A DNA stretch of 64,000 nucleotides from Talpa occidentalis (GCF_014898055.3 NW_023603184.1:115806615-115870614), one strand, 5' to 3'; shown: positions 24,367 to 36,284, counted from the stretch's first letter. A program made the numbers and translations. Notes: generated from the sequence alone by a model not told the origin.

Positions 24367-24725
24367 TTTATTTTTTTTTTTTTTTTTTTTTTTTAAATAG
24401 GGGGGTTACTTTTTTTTTTTTTTTTTTTTTTAATAGAGGCATGTTTTATTTATTTATTTGTTTGTTTGTTTGTTTATACATGCACTGGGTACAGTCAGAA
24501 GCGCGGGAGGGTGAGAGAATTCACCAGAGCCAGAGCGGGGAGCAGAGCAGGCAGAAGGACCGAAGTACACTGCTGAGGGGAGCAGCGGGCGGCAGGAGAG
24601 GTCTGCGCGCCATGTGGGACCCTCCTCCGGTGGCCGGGGAGCAGCCGGGGATCGAACCGGCGCCGCAGAGGCCGCGGGGCAGCTTCGCAACCCAGCGCTC
24701 AACCGCTGCGCCACAGGGGAGGCCC
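24367..24725 (-). mobile_element. tRNA-derived SINE with extended two-part tail
   Basis: Young copy with near-consensus box A (TGGCGCAGCGG) and box B (GGTTCGATCC) on the minus strand. TSD TTAAGGTTTATTTTA lies at 24,352-24,366 and 24,726-24,740. Its tail differs from most copies: (AAAC)n, then AACATGCCTCTATT, a long A-run, a 15-bp spacer with a C-run, and a second long A-run. The copy at 62.8 kb shares the AACATGCCTCTATT extension. Confidence 0.93.
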
Positions 24726-24740
24726 TTAAGGTTTATTTTA

Positions 24741-26240
24741 GATGGAAAATTTAAGCTAATGTCAACCATGCTTCTGCAATGTGTTCCCCTGCTCTGCGTT
24801 GGGCCCCTCTTTATAGAGGCATCTATGAGATCACTCTTAAAACTATATATAAGCTGAAACATTCTTCATCAGTGACACTGGCAGATTCACCACCAGTTAT
24901 CAGGCTAAATAACACATATATAATTCTGGAAAACATAATTAAAAATATTCAAAATGACTATCAGTAAAATGGCATCATCAACAAAGCTATGCTTTTTAAA
25001 ATTAGAATTGCTTATTAATTGTTTCCTAATGCTTTTTTGTATGGTCCTATGGGTATATTCTTAGGACATTCCCATTTGCAAAAATGGCTTTGTACTGTTT
25101 TCTTCTCTTGCCCGCTCATCACCCACACATACCTGGCCTCCTATCCTTGCTGACTCATGGGCCCAGCCTCCTCCCACATACATACACACTCAGTGACCTA
25201 GCACCCACTGTCCACCCTCTCTTTTGTTCTCCCACTAATCAACCCACCCACCCGTCTTCTCTCCTTCACATAAGTAGACATTTCACACTCCCACTGCTTA
25301 ATAGCCAAAGAACAATAATGACGGGGGTGGGGGGGTGCAACAGGGAACAGGGGAGAGTTGGGGGGACGAGGAGTGGCGGAGGGGGGTGTTGAGGGAGAAG
25401 AATACTTTTTTTCCCGTGACCATTATGATCTTGTATTTTTTAATCAACCAGCTTTATCTACAAATGAGTAGTTGATAAATAGTCCTTTTATTCTTAGATT
25501 ATTTTTCTGAAAACTTCCTCATACCCAATAACTGGATTTTCAATTTTTGAAAACTACCAAAATGTAAGTGTACTTTGAGTGTTGTAACTTTTTTCAGTGA
25601 AAACAGATGGCCCTATCTTTTGTCCAAATTGAAATGTTTTACTCACATTTTTAAATGAATGAGTGCACCAATGAGACAATGGCTCATTGGGATGGTTATC
25701 TGTAATGACAGAGTCTGAGCTATAGCTGGAATCAGACTGCCTGACAAGATTAATTGGCTATGATTTATGCCCAAGTGATTCCAGAGCCAACAGTAGGAAC
25801 AAGGACCAGTCCACTCAATAAAACCCTGCCAAAGCCTCCCCACTCTGTGAGGCTGGCTCCTGGGGAGGTGGGGAGGCCTGCCTTTCCGACTTGTATCTGC
25901 TCTTGAGGCTAACCATCAGAAAGGTCATCCCCAATTCACCCTCACCTTAATGTTGCCATGGCTAAAATTCCAGCATTAGGGAGTCATTCCTGAATCTTCT
26001 CAGCATTTAAAGGATGAAGAAATAGGAAGATACTATTGAAGTTCTTCCCATTCATGGCAACTATCTTTATCTTTTCAAAGTGCTCAGATTATATGCAAGA
26101 TGGTGTGAACAGAATCTCATCTATAATAGATTGTGAATCTACTCTTTATAGGAAATACACACATAATGGTGGATTTTAAGGAGAGTCAAATTAAATATGC
26201 GCTGGTATGTTTTGCTGTCTTGTTATTTGGCGTTTTCAAA
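24741..26240. other. Non-coding sequence, no gene recognised
   Basis: A 102-codon plus frame at 25,084-25,392 is Pro/Ser/His-rich, ending in a G-rich run (25,320-25,390). It reads as low-complexity C-rich DNA with no domain or splice signals. Nothing else was recognised. Confidence 0.5.
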
Positions 26241-26242
26241 TT

Positions 26243-26345
26243 ATAATTGATGTGAGCTCCTTGAAGAAGGCTGGGACCATTTCTCTTCCTTTATCTTTCT
26301 GAAATGTAGCATCATGGCTGGCATATAGTGGAACTCAGCTCATGA
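26243..26345 (+). mobile_element. L2/MIR-type 3' end remnant
   Basis: 'tgtgagctccttgaagaaggctgggaccatttctcttc' then 'catcatggctggcatatagtggaactcagct' is the conserved 3' end shared by L2 and MIR3-like elements. Confidence 0.6.
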
Positions 26346-26514
26346 CTGGAAAATTTTATTCTGCTTTAAATTCACCAATATTTTACTCTTTATTTTGAAC
26401 ATAACTAGTCTTCCATTTAAATTTCCACAACACTTGATTTATTCTTTTATGTATTTATCACTTTATCTCTTATGTAATATTTAATCTTAGAACTCTTCAT
26501 GACTTTCAAGTTTG

Positions 26515-26665
26515 ATCTAACTTTATGTTAGATTAGTTGATTTAACTTAGTTAGTTATGTTAGTTAGTTGATTTAACTTTATGTCCTCACATAAAGTAAA
26601 ACTTCTTACATAAACAGTTCCTTGCATAAAATAATGCAAACATAAAATAATGCAAAAAGCAAGGA
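26515..26665. repeat. Cluster of short direct repeats
   Basis: AGTTGATTTAACTT occurs at about 26,535 and 26,567, with a run of TTAGTTAG units between. ACATAAAATAATGCAAA-type units follow at 26,624-26,658. The array looks like successive local slippage duplications. Confidence 0.6.
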
Positions 26666-27599
26666 ACAAATACTTCCCAACAAGTCCTACAGCCCAACAG
26701 AGGCAATATAACTGCCACCAACTTTCCAGTTGCTGACTTCTAGCTAAAGAGAATGAACACAGAAATATATCTCTTCTCAGTAGAGACTAGAGAGGGGTAG
26801 ATGAGAAATTTCAACAAATATTTGCTTGAAAAAGAATGAATGAGAATTAATGGGCCCAATAGGACAGCTAGCTTCAACATAAAGTGGAGATATCAAAGAC
26901 AAATACAATTTTTCACCTTAAAGAACCCAAGAGGAGCTAGACTTGGAGTCACCAGATTTAGCAGAGAGTGGGGGTGAGTGTGATATAAGGTATAAGAAAA
27001 GTTGAAAGCTTATGTATGGAAGAGTCAACCACTCTTTTATCCCCAGGCACAGAAAATCAGCAGCCAGGATGCTCCTTCCTACTTTTCAGAGGGAGATGGG
27101 AGATTTATTTCCTGGAGATGTTCAGTAGGAAATGTCTAGGCATCAGAGAAACCAGGCCTGATAAAAAACATGTATAAGGCATGGGGATGTAACAGCAAAA
27201 TGAATTGGAACTGGAAATAGATGGCTATCTGTACTCTCCTAGGACCCTGCCACACAATCAAAACACTGTTAATCAGGCAATTAACCCCTAGGCCAGTGTT
27301 TTCTGACTGTGGGTTATGAAATCAGTTATGATTAGTGGATTACAAAATCAGTCATAACCAACATCGTCATAGGTTGGTTTCCTCGGTAAGCAGACTTCGT
27401 CTGAGACAGAGTTGAGAATTCAGAATATTTATTAGGGCATGACCTTGGTATTAACACCTGTAGAAGGAATAGAACTGGGCTAAAGAAGAAGTGGAACTGT
27501 GATTCAAGGTCCAGTGACCTTAGCCAAGCCCAGGAGAAGTGCTGAAGCTAGAATAGCTCATCAGAGTTGTCCTAACTCAGGCCAAGGTGACCAGATCCT

Positions 27600-27962
27600 T
27601 AACCCCTTTATTCTTTATTTGGAGATAAGGTCTTTAAAGAGATGATTAAGTTAAAACAAGGCTCTCAAAGTGGAACCCTAATCCAATGTGACTGGTGACC
27701 TTATAAAAAGAGGAACTAACATTAGGGGTACACACATACACAGAAACATACCATGTGAGGACACGGTTAGAAGTCGGCCCTGTAAGTCAGTGACAGAGCT
27801 CTATGGAGAAAGTGAATCTGCTGGCATCTTAGACTTCCAGCTTCCAGAACTGGGAGGAAAATTATTTTCGAAAAATAAAATAAAATGTTAAAAAAATTAA
27901 TTTCTCCTTTTGAATCTCTCAGTCAGTGTTATTTTATTATGTATTAGCAAATTAATACACTC
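27600..27962 (+). mobile_element. MLT1-type LTR (ERVL-MaLR)
   Basis: 'tttggagataaggtctttaaagagatgattaagtt' (27,618), 'accctaatccaatgtgactggtgaccttataaaaagagg' (27,673), 'cttccagcttccagaactggg' (27,833), and 'tattttattatgtattagcaaattaatacac' at the end. This is the full MLT1 order in sense orientation. The TATAAAA box of the LTR is at about 27,702. Confidence 0.85.
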
Positions 27963-28194
27963 CCCGCATAGATGGGGCCTTCCTAGGAAATCAAGTGTGA
28001 TCCTGGGCATGGCAGCAGTGGGCACTGAAGCAATTTCTGAAAAGCACACAGTTCAAGAGTGCCCACTGGGCTGGTGTAACCAGTCCTTCACTGCAGGGGG
28101 GACCTGACAGAGACTTCACAAGGTCTGTCAAAAACATGATGAAGATGAAGTTCAAATAGACTAGGAAGAAAATATCAGAGTATATTATATATCG

Positions 28195-28890
28195 AAAAAG
28201 TGAATATCAACAACGTGTTCATCAAGGATGCTCATTGTGGCAGTGTGGCTGCTGACAGCACACATGACCCATCAGTGGAAGCTGGATTCACAGCTCAGGT
28301 GATTATTCGAACCTCCCAGGTCAAATCAGTGCTGGCTATGCATCTGTGCTGGGCTGTCCACAGAGCTCACATTGCTTGCAAGTTTGCTGAGCTGAAGGAG
28401 ATTGATCATCGTTCTGGGAAAAAGCTGGATGATGGCCCCAAATTCTTGAAATCTGGTGACACTGCCATCATTGATTTGGTACCTGGAAAACCCATGTGTG
28501 TTGAGAGCTTCTCAGACTAACCTCCTTTGGGCTGTTTTGCTGTGTCATCACAACATGCACAAATAGGCAGCTGGAGCTGGCAAGGTCACCACATCTTCAG
28601 GAAGGCTAAATAAATATCCCCAACACCTGCCACCCCAGTATTAATCAGTGGTAGAAGAAGAAATCAGAACTGTTTGTCTCAATTGGTTCAGTTTAATAGT
28701 AGAAAACTGGTTAATGATAACAATGCTTCATAAAACCTTCAGAAGAAAAGGAGAATATTTTGTGAACCATCTGGTGTGTGTGTTAGTTTTAATTTCTTAG
28801 TTTTTAAAATTATTACTTTCAAATGGAAACAATTTTACCACAAATCCGTCACAGAATTTGAGATCCATTAGAATAAGGTGTATGAGAAAA
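28195..28890 (+). pseudogene. EEF1A1: Processed pseudogene of EEF1A1 (5'-truncated)
   Basis: EEF1A1 encodes the elongation factor that brings aminoacyl-tRNA to the ribosome. The frame from about 28,200 to 28,519 reads as the C-terminal part of eEF1A (from about residue 275 of 462), with recognisable blocks [29 protein letters not shown] and [13 protein letters not shown]. It is broken by a stop at 28,518-28,520 where Tyr is expected and by missing bases further on. The end of the coding region (AAGAGKVT-like, about 28,572) and a long stretch of the EEF1A1 3' UTR ('cacctgccacccc', 'ttaatgataacaatg', 'aaaaccttcagaag') follow to about 28,890 without introns. The parent gene has introns, so this is a retrocopy. 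The first ~270 codons are absent, and no clear A-tail or TSD remains, so it is not recent. Confidence 0.93.
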
Positions 28891-29389
28891 CTGTCTTTTT
28901 TTGGTCAACACTGTACTACTGTATTACTTAAGTAAAAGATTCAGTAAGAGTTACCCTTAAACTGGTTCTGATGTTCCATCTGATGAAACTTCAGAGTTTA
29001 ACAGTTGTAGGTCGCATTTTTCTGTTGGGAATTTCTGAGGTTTTCCTCAATCTTAAGGAGATATTCAAGTATGGAGTGAAAGCTATAGGCAGGCTTCTGT
29101 TTGTAGAATACTTCAGATTAGGGCAGATAAGCAGAGTAATTTTGGTTTATATGTAAGGTAAAATTCTATAATATTAAATTCCACGTGCTATGTGTAAAAG
29201 TTTTTGTAGTTACATCAAAATTGAGTAAATTTGTTGATATAATGTAATTTTAACTTCCCAATTACTGGAATGAATGTGCATTCTTACATTAGGAATACTG
29301 AAATAGTTTAAAGAACTGAAAGTGTGAGGTTTAGATAGTATTGAGCACTGCCCTACCAGAGTTGTTTGGATCCAGATTGTAGGGAAAAT

Positions 29390-30120
29390 AAAAGATATTA
29401 GAAGTTGAAAAAAAATCAGTAGAAGTATTGGTAGATAAAATCAAGGAAACTTGCTGAAAACAAAACCAGTAGATGAACAATAAGAATCAAAAGATTTGAG
29501 ATTTAGAGATTCAATTTAGGTACAATATCTGATTAGAAGAAGCTATAGAAAGAAAAACAAATGGAGAAAAAACTACACAACAAAGTTCCTGGAACTACGG
29601 GACATAAATCTCAAAATTGAAAGTACCTACCAAGTACTCAGCATGACAAATAAAAAAGGACACATCATTGAGATGTATGGGACCACCAGGAAGTATGAAA
29701 GAGTTTCAAAAGCTTCCTGATAAAGAAAAAAAAAATGAGTCTTAAGCCAAAATGTAGGAATCAGAATGCATCAGATTTTTTAACTCTAGTATTGGACACA
29801 AGAAAGCAAGAGTGCAATGCCTTAAGGATTATGAGGGGTGATGTTTTGTTATTTTAACCCAGAATGCAATACCCAAACTATCAATAAAGTATGAGGGCAA
29901 AAATAAAGATATTTTCAGACAGAGAAATATTCAAAAATTTACTTTGTATGTATCTTTTGTAGGAAACCACTATAGGATATGATCTATACAAATAAGGAGA
30001 ACAAAACAAAAAAGAGGATGACATCAGATTCAAGAAATAGAGGCTCCATCATCTTAGAAATGAAAAGGGAATTAGCCTGATAATTATGAAAGTGATTCCA
30101 ACACGGGGTCTCTGCAAGAA
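29390..30120 (+). mobile_element. Ancient HAL1/L1M 3'-region remnant
   Basis: 'aagcaagagtgcaatgccttaaggattatgagggg' (29,803), 'aacccagaatgcaatacccaaactatcaataaagtatgagggcaaaa' (29,857) and 'aaagatattttcagacagagaaat' match the recurrent order of old L1M/HAL1 3' sequences. Similar A-rich old-LINE sequence may continue to about 30,700. Confidence 0.65.
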
Positions 30121-30844
30121 GCCTAGAGAACAAGTTTAGATTGATGCAGGAGACCACAGGACTTGGAAGGATGTCTCCAAGAAAATAAAGAAATTAGTAG
30201 AATACTTCATGAATTTGAATGTATTAAGAGGAGATTTATACTTCCGGCAGAGAATACAGAATGAATTTGTGACAGGTACATAGAAAATTAAGCAAGTAAA
30301 GAGTATGACATCAATTCCAAGGAAAACAGAAATTTGTACAAGAAATGCAATAAGCACAATCTAGTACATTCCCAAGTCTTAATAATGTAAAACTTGAGTA
30401 GTGGGCTGAAAAAAATGTGATTTAACTATATTGAGAGCCTAAGAGGACTGTATAAGAATGCATGTCTTCCATAGAAGGGACTCATAAATAGTACCTGGAA
30501 TTTTGAAAAGTCATTTAGAAAGGTGGCGATAAATCCTGGAAAAAACAGCTGAGAGTTGAGCCTGGGTGCATTTAGGAATGGAAACAGAACTAGAACTTGC
30601 AGATTATAAAGGTTGACCGGGTAGCCTTTTCTTTTATTTGTTGAAGACATAATTGACTTTTAAACTCTATGTATTTATAACAGTTGAAAATAAAAATGAT
30701 TTTAGGAAGGAAAATGACAATATAGTTGAATTTTTTTTTTTTTTTGATAGAGCGGCAACCATCCTAAAAAAAACTAAAGGTAAAAGCTTGAAAGTGGTTT
30801 TCTTTTGGGGACCAGGCCTGCAGTTGATCTCCATTGTAAGTTCT

Positions 30845-31118
30845 TTTTTTTTCCCCCAAAGATCTATTTATTTATGCATACAAGAGCTGGGTTACAGGCC
30901 AGAGGTGTGGGGGGTAAGAAGGTTCACCAGAGACAGAGTGGGGAACAGAACAGGCAGACTGACTGAATATACACTGCTGAGGGGAGCAGCGGGGGAGATG
31001 GAGAGGTCTGCCTTGCCATGCCATGTGGGTTGCTCCCTGGTGGGCTGGGGATAAAACTCGTGCTGCAGAGGCTTCGGATTGCTTCACAGTGGAGGAGGCC
31101 TCCCAGCAGGGAGGCCCT
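30845..31118 (-). mobile_element. tRNA-derived SINE, diverged, TSD ccattgtaagttct
   Basis: Reverse-oriented copy with degraded head (box B region 'gggataaaactcgtgctgcag') and duplicated CTCCCAGCAGGGAGG near the 5' end. TSD CCATTGTAAGTTCT / CCACGGTAAGTTCT lies at 30,831-30,844 and 31,119-31,132, two mismatches. Confidence 0.88.
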
Positions 31119-31565
31119 CCACGGTAAGTTCTATTTAAACAACTTGATTTTGTAGATTTGTGAGGACAAATATATAGTATGTATGTATGTACGTAGCCAC
31201 CTAAGGTGGGCTTTGAAATGTCTCTGCTGCTTATGGTTTCCTAATCTTTAAAATCATTAACATCTTCCATACTGAGAGTAAGGAGTAATAGAGAAAACAC
31301 ATCTAGAAGCTCTTGGTAGACTGAAATGATCAATAAAAATTACCTTCTTTCCTCTCACAGATGAAACCAGGGCTAATCTTTCGGTCGTGAAAACTCATTC
31401 TGCCCTATCTTCCCTACATTCATAAGGACCCTTCCATTAACTCAGCATACATGAATGCAGAGGTCATAAAAAATACCTTGTGTGAAATAAGAAATGCTCT
31501 TCGTGGAATCCAGCTAGACTTGCAATAGTGTTTCAACAATAAAGTGCAATAGTTTACTCATTTAA

Positions 31566-32486
31566 TTTTTTATTGAATTTAAATTTTATTTTTATATTCC
31601 CCATACAATCACAACCCCTGTATTTTGACCCCAATTCCTCCTTTCCCCGCCCCCCAGCCCCCATAGAGTATTTCTGGTTCATAGTTGTTTGTTGATTTTG
31701 ATGTTTTCTTTCTTATAGTTATTCTTTTTCCTGGTCCCTTATTTAAGTTTTCTAGATTCCTGCTATGAGTGAGATCATCCGGTATTTTTCTTTTTCTTTC
31801 TGGCTTATTTTGCTGAGCATGATCCCTTCCAGCTCCATCCATGTTGCTGCAAATTGCATGTGTTTATCTTTTTTGAATGCTGAGTAATATTCCATGGTGT
31901 ATATGTACCACATCTTCTTGATCCAGTCATCTATTTTGGGGCATTTGGGTTGTTTCCAAAGCTTAGCCATTGTAAATAGTGCTGCTATAAACATAGGGGT
32001 GCAGATGCTCTGTGGAATTGATGTTTCTGTGTCCTTTGGGTAAATTCTTAGGAGTGGAATTGCTGGATCATATGGAAGCTCTATGTTTAGTAGGTCAAGA
32101 AATCTCCACACAGCTCTCCATAGTGGTTGGACCAGTTTGCACTCCCACCAACAGTGTAGGAGAGTTCCTTTTTCTCCACAACCTTGCCAACATTTGTTGT
32201 TGCTAGTTTTTATAATATATGTGCCATTCTCACTGGTGTAAGACAGTATCTCATTGTAGTTTTGATTTGCATTTCCCTGATTACAAGTGATGTTGAACAT
32301 TTTTTCATATGCCTGTTGGCCATTTGCATTTCCTCTTCAGAGAAGTTTCTTTTTAGCTCTTCTGCCCATTTTTTGACTGGATTATTTTCTTTATTTTTGT
32401 TGAGTCTCATCAGCTCTTTGTAGATTTTTGTGATCAGTCCTTTATCATTAGTGTTATGTGCAAAAATGTTCTCCCAGTCGGTGGGG
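31566..32486 (-). mobile_element. 5'-truncated recent L1, about 920 bp
   Basis: The minus strand carries the ORF2 C-terminal region with a 182-codon open frame (32,300-31,752) plus further upstream ORF2 sequence in a shifted frame, then the G-rich 3' UTR. TSD TTTACTCATTTAA (31,553-31,565) / TTTACTCGTTTAA (32,487-32,499), one mismatch. It is the longest recent L1 here, still lacking endonuclease and RT. Confidence 0.92.
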
Positions 32487-32499
32487 TTTACTCGTTTAA

Positions 32500-33575
32500 C
32501 TTAAATTGGACTCAATCTACCCATTTTGGAATGCCACTAAAGCTGAGCTATGGGGAGTGGAGTACTGAGAAATTTCTAGGAGCAGGCAGATCCCCTGTAT
32601 CAGTAGCCTCCGGTCAAGGCTGTCAAAATTAGCAGCCTAATTTTTTTACATGACACTGTCCAATTATGTTTTTTTCTTCGAGAGTGATGCGTGAAAAAGG
32701 CTGGGAAGTATCGACTTAAATGGTGCCATAAAAATCCATCATAAGGAATGAGAGTCATTTCTATAGTCTTTTTTAGTTGCTTACTCATTAAATTTATAAG
32801 AGAAGTAAATTTATGCCTTTATATGATTTCCTGACGTTCCCAAAACCGAATAGCAATTAATAACATTAGGTTTATAGACTCTAGGAATTTAGGTCAAGTT
32901 CAGCTACAGGTAATTTAACAGAGACCTCCAAGGTAGTGGTTTAAGTAATTTGATCATTAAGCTCTGCTGTGCAAAGAATTTTGGCGACAGATAGCCCCAG
33001 GTAGTATGGTGACTTCATAATCAAAGATCTGGCTACTTTCAGCTTTTGTTCTTAGGTTGCTAAGACTTGAGTTTCAGGCTCAGTAAGTGCAAATCAGACA
33101 TCCACAACCCCAAAGAGCAGTAAGGAGGAGGAGGAGGAGAAGGTTGTGCCCTTTCCTTTTAAGGGAGACTTCCCAGAGATTATCCAATTTCCATTTCTGT
33201 CTTACTTTGAGGAATGTAGTTACATGACTATATAGCTGCTACCATGGTTGCAAATTGTGGTCTTTGAGCTAGGTGGCAATACATCCAGCTTGAAAGATGA
33301 GTTTAATGAATTTGAGAGTGGATAATGGATATTTGGTAAGCAAATAGCAGTCTTCACAGTATGTTTTAGTGACTCCCATGAAATTAATTTCAAACAAAAT
33401 CAATCTGTCAATTAATTATTTTATGCATGTTGCTAGAAAGACTGACATATGCATTAAGGAAGATCACTCAGCAAATTTATTTTTTGAAGTCCTGATTACA
33501 TATTTTGTTGGATTTATTAATTTTTGATTAAGGCAGTCGAGCTGATTTCAGGTTATGAAGCAGCCTATCTGATTT
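32500..33575. other. Non-coding sequence, no gene recognised
   Basis: Ordinary AT-rich sequence with a short GGA repeat at 33,124-33,140. No exon or named repeat recognised. Confidence 0.5.
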
Positions 33576-33579
33576 CTGT

Positions 33580-33760
33580 GTTTTAACTATATGATCTTGG
33601 GAAAATTTTCTAAGTATTCTGTGCTTTCTTTTTTTGTGTGACTGAGATAAAAACAAAAGTGTCATCTAATAGGATTTTGGAGGATTAGAAGGGTTAATAC
33701 ACGTAATTATTTAAAGTAGTGTCTAGCATACGGTAAGTGCTCAATAAATGTTAACTATTA
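33580..33760 (+). mobile_element. MIR SINE remnant
   Basis: 'tatatgatcttgggaaaattttctaag' then 'ttggaggattagaagggttaatacacgtaa' and 'gtgtctagcatacggtaagtgctcaataaatgtt' give the full 3' half of MIR in sense orientation. Confidence 0.8.
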
Positions 33761-34043
33761 ATATACCTTTGATTTGAATTGAAATCTTTTACTTTAAAAT
33801 CATAGGTAGCCATAATATCTGACACTCTATTAACAATTTCCAGGTATGCAATGTTTGCCTGGTTTTGCATTGTAGATACTTAAAAATGCTGATTCTTGGA
33901 GTCAAACCATATGGCTTTTCTTGAGTTAATAAATTTTATGCTCCATAGAGGTATTAGGAAATGAAAAGGAGTTAGGTATTGGTAAATTGAATGACTGAAC
34001 TGGTTTGTTTCTTTCACTTTCTTCCTCCCACTTCTTCGTTTTT

Positions 34044-34314
34044 TGTTTTTTTTAATTTATTTATTTATACAAGCACTGGGTACAGTCAGAAGTGCGGGAG
34101 GGTGAGAGAATTCACCAGAGCCAGAGCGGGGAGCAGAGCAGGCAGAAGGACCGAAGTACACTGCTGAGGGGAGCAGCGGGCGGCAGGAGGGGTCTGCGCG
34201 CCATGTGGGACCCTCCTCCGGTGGCCAGGGAGCAGCCGGGGATCGAACCGGCGCTGCAGAGGCTGTGGGCAGCTTCGCAACCCAGCGCTCAACCGCTGCG
34301 CCACCGGGGAGGCC
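34044..34314 (-). mobile_element. tRNA-derived SINE, young, TSD cccacttcttcgttttt
   Basis: Near-consensus copy with (on the minus strand) GGTTCGATCCCCGGCTGCTCCC and GGAGGAGGGTCCCACATGG. The 17-bp TSD lies at 34,027-34,043 and 34,315-34,331. It sits 29 bp from the next copy. Confidence 0.93.
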
Positions 34315-34343
34315 CCCACTTCTTCGTTTTTATAGATTTTAAT

Positions 34344-34625
34344 TTTTAAAAATTTTTTTTTAAAGATTTATTTATTTTATTTATACAAGAACTGGGGTAC
34401 AGGCCAGATGCGTGGGAGGGTGAGAGGATTCACCAGAGACAGAGCAGGGAACAGAACAGGCAGACTGACTGAAATACACTGCTGAGGGGAGCAGCGGGCA
34501 CGACAGGAGAGGTCTGCAGTGCCATGTGGGACCCTCGCCGGCAGCCGGGGATCGAACCGGCACTGCAGAGGCTGTGGACAGCTTCACAGCACTGTGCTCA
34601 ACCACCTGTGCCACGAAGGAGGCCC
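34344..34625 (-). mobile_element. tRNA-derived SINE, GCCGGCAGCCGGGG subfamily
   Basis: Reverse copy with the (plus-strand) variant CCTCGCCGGCAGCCGGGGATC, shared with the copy at 38.67 kb. The duplication TATAGATTTTAAT / CATAGATTTTAAT flanks it (about 34,331-34,343 and 34,628-34,640). Confidence 0.9.
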
Positions 34626-35464
34626 TTCATAGATTTTAATATATAATATAACCCCTCCACCCAGATAGTCTCTTATTGATCCAGGGCTGTACATATCCTC
34701 GGTATCTCTGTTCCCAGCACTCAACACATGTCTTGTCCATAGTCCTTTCTAATCATACTCTGTAATAAATTCTGACTGTTCAAAATTAAAAATTGTCCAG
34801 ATAAGAGCAAAAATGTAATTTACATGGGTTTCTCTACTGTTTTCTGTTTTTAATCTCCCTAGGTTTTTCTCAAGCATCTCCACAAATAAAAGAGGGTTAA
34901 TTTTCTTTTTAGAAAGCAATACTTAAGTGAAATTTTGATAATGAACTGCATTAATGAAAACATACAATGAAAACACTTTTCATCTCTTTTATTAATGAAA
35001 ACTATATTAAGGAGGCTTTAAGAAAAATAAAAAAATCATATTTCCATGAACATGTGACTTTGATCTTTGAATCTAAGACAGTTGTTTCCACTGTTCCCAT
35101 TTCCTTTCTAGAGGAAGAGGGTAAATAAGGGAATAAAAACTTGTGCCTCATCACATATTCCTTCTACTTACATTTTTTGGGCAAGAACCTTTTCTATGGC
35201 AACCCCTGGATGCAAGGGAAGCTGGGAAATGTGGTCCATAGCTGGGTGTCCCTGTGCTGGGCTAAACATCTCCAGAAATGGAGATGCTATAACTAAAAGG
35301 AGGAGGGGTGCACAAGTACAAAGTGTTAGCAGTCTTTGCCACATAATGCGTCATATAAATGCAATACAACAAAAACAACTTTATTTTGCTTTTCACTTAG
35401 CATTATATCAAAAGTTTTTTTTTTCATGTTATTACATGGTCTTTGTAATTATAAAGTAATGGCC

Positions 35465-35725
35465 TTATAATAATTCATTGAGTGTATAATCCATAAATTA
35501 TCTTCCTATTGTTGAAAATGTAGATTCTTTCCAGTTCTTCAGTACTGTAAACAATGTCACAATAGATCTTTTCATGAGTATAAATTTTTTCATCTTCTTG
35601 AAATGATTCCCTTAGGATAAATTCCCAGAGCTAAGATTACAAGGTCAAAGGGTGTGTGAACAGTTATGATTCTTAATTTTTTTCCGAACTGGTTTCTGAG
35701 AAGATAGTACCGACTTGTTCCCAAA
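35465..35725 (-). mobile_element. Old L1-type fragment, antisense ORF2 C-terminal region
   Basis: 'gtagattctttccagttcttcagtactgtaaacaatgtcac' and 'ttcccttaggataaattcccagagctaagattacaaggtcaaagggt' are the diverged antisense equivalents of the ORF2 end seen in the young L1s. No open frame remains. Confidence 0.6.
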
Positions 35726-35939
35726 GGAAACGTGCATATTTTTTTTCTATGAATGTGGGAAGAGAGACCTATTCACATATCCTTGTAGGTAGAATACTTT
35801 CGGTTTTTCTGAAAAATATTAGGGATGGCTTGACTGCAATGATCACGGGACAACACAATCCTGGGTTTGAATCTCTTATTTTGGTACTTCCTGATGATAC
35901 TATTATAGACAAGTACTTACTCTCCCTGTTTTAGAATTG

Positions 35940-36215
35940 ACAATGATGGCGCGAGTGGTTAAGATGCAACCTACGAATCTATCTGCAGCCACTGCGGCAC
36001 GTGTTCAATCCCCAGTCAGGGAGCTACCCACATGGTGTAATAGACCCTTTCTGACTCGCCCACTGCTCCTCTCAGCAGTGTATTTCAGTAGAGCCACCTG
36101 TTCTGTTCCCCACTCTGTCTCTGGTGAATCCTCTCACCCCCCCAACACCTCTGGCCTGTAGCCCAGTTCTTTTATGCATAAAGAAATAAATCTTTAAAAA
36201 AATAAAATAAAATAA
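35940..36215 (+). mobile_element. tRNA-derived SINE, oldest-looking copy
   Basis: Head ATGATGGCGCGAGTGGTTAAG, box B-like TGTTCAATCCCC, CAGTCAGGGAGCTACCCACATGG, then the usual body and (AAAAT)n tail. Only a short duplication (AATTGA) is visible. Diverged; same subfamily type as 15.92 and 39.05 kb. Confidence 0.85.
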
Positions 36216-36284
36216 AATTGAGGATGAAAATATTTCCTTTGTAGGAGTGCATGGTAATCGCTATGATGCTAACAAATACTCCGT

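Noticed and set aside
24441..24862. Open frames of 86-138 codons at this and similar places (e.g. 16,151-16,495, 34,086-34,349, 62,770-63,210)
   Set aside because: They are translations of the CpG-rich tRNA-derived SINE and recur at every copy with near-identical peptides, so they are not genes.
25084..25392. 102-codon Pro/Ser/His-rich frame
   Set aside because: Arises from a C-rich then G-rich low-complexity stretch; no start context, domain or splice signals.
31752..32300. 182-codon frame and its shorter relatives at 14,831-15,190 and 44,563-44,922
   Set aside because: Protein-like, but these are the C-terminal tail of L1 ORF2 in truncated copies. They lack the endonuclease and reverse transcriptase, so they are annotated as mobile elements and not CDS.
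34027..34640. CRISPR-like regular repeats
   Set aside because: The two similar units are adjacent SINEs with separate TSDs; no short repeats with unique spacers are found anywhere, as expected for a mammalian genome.
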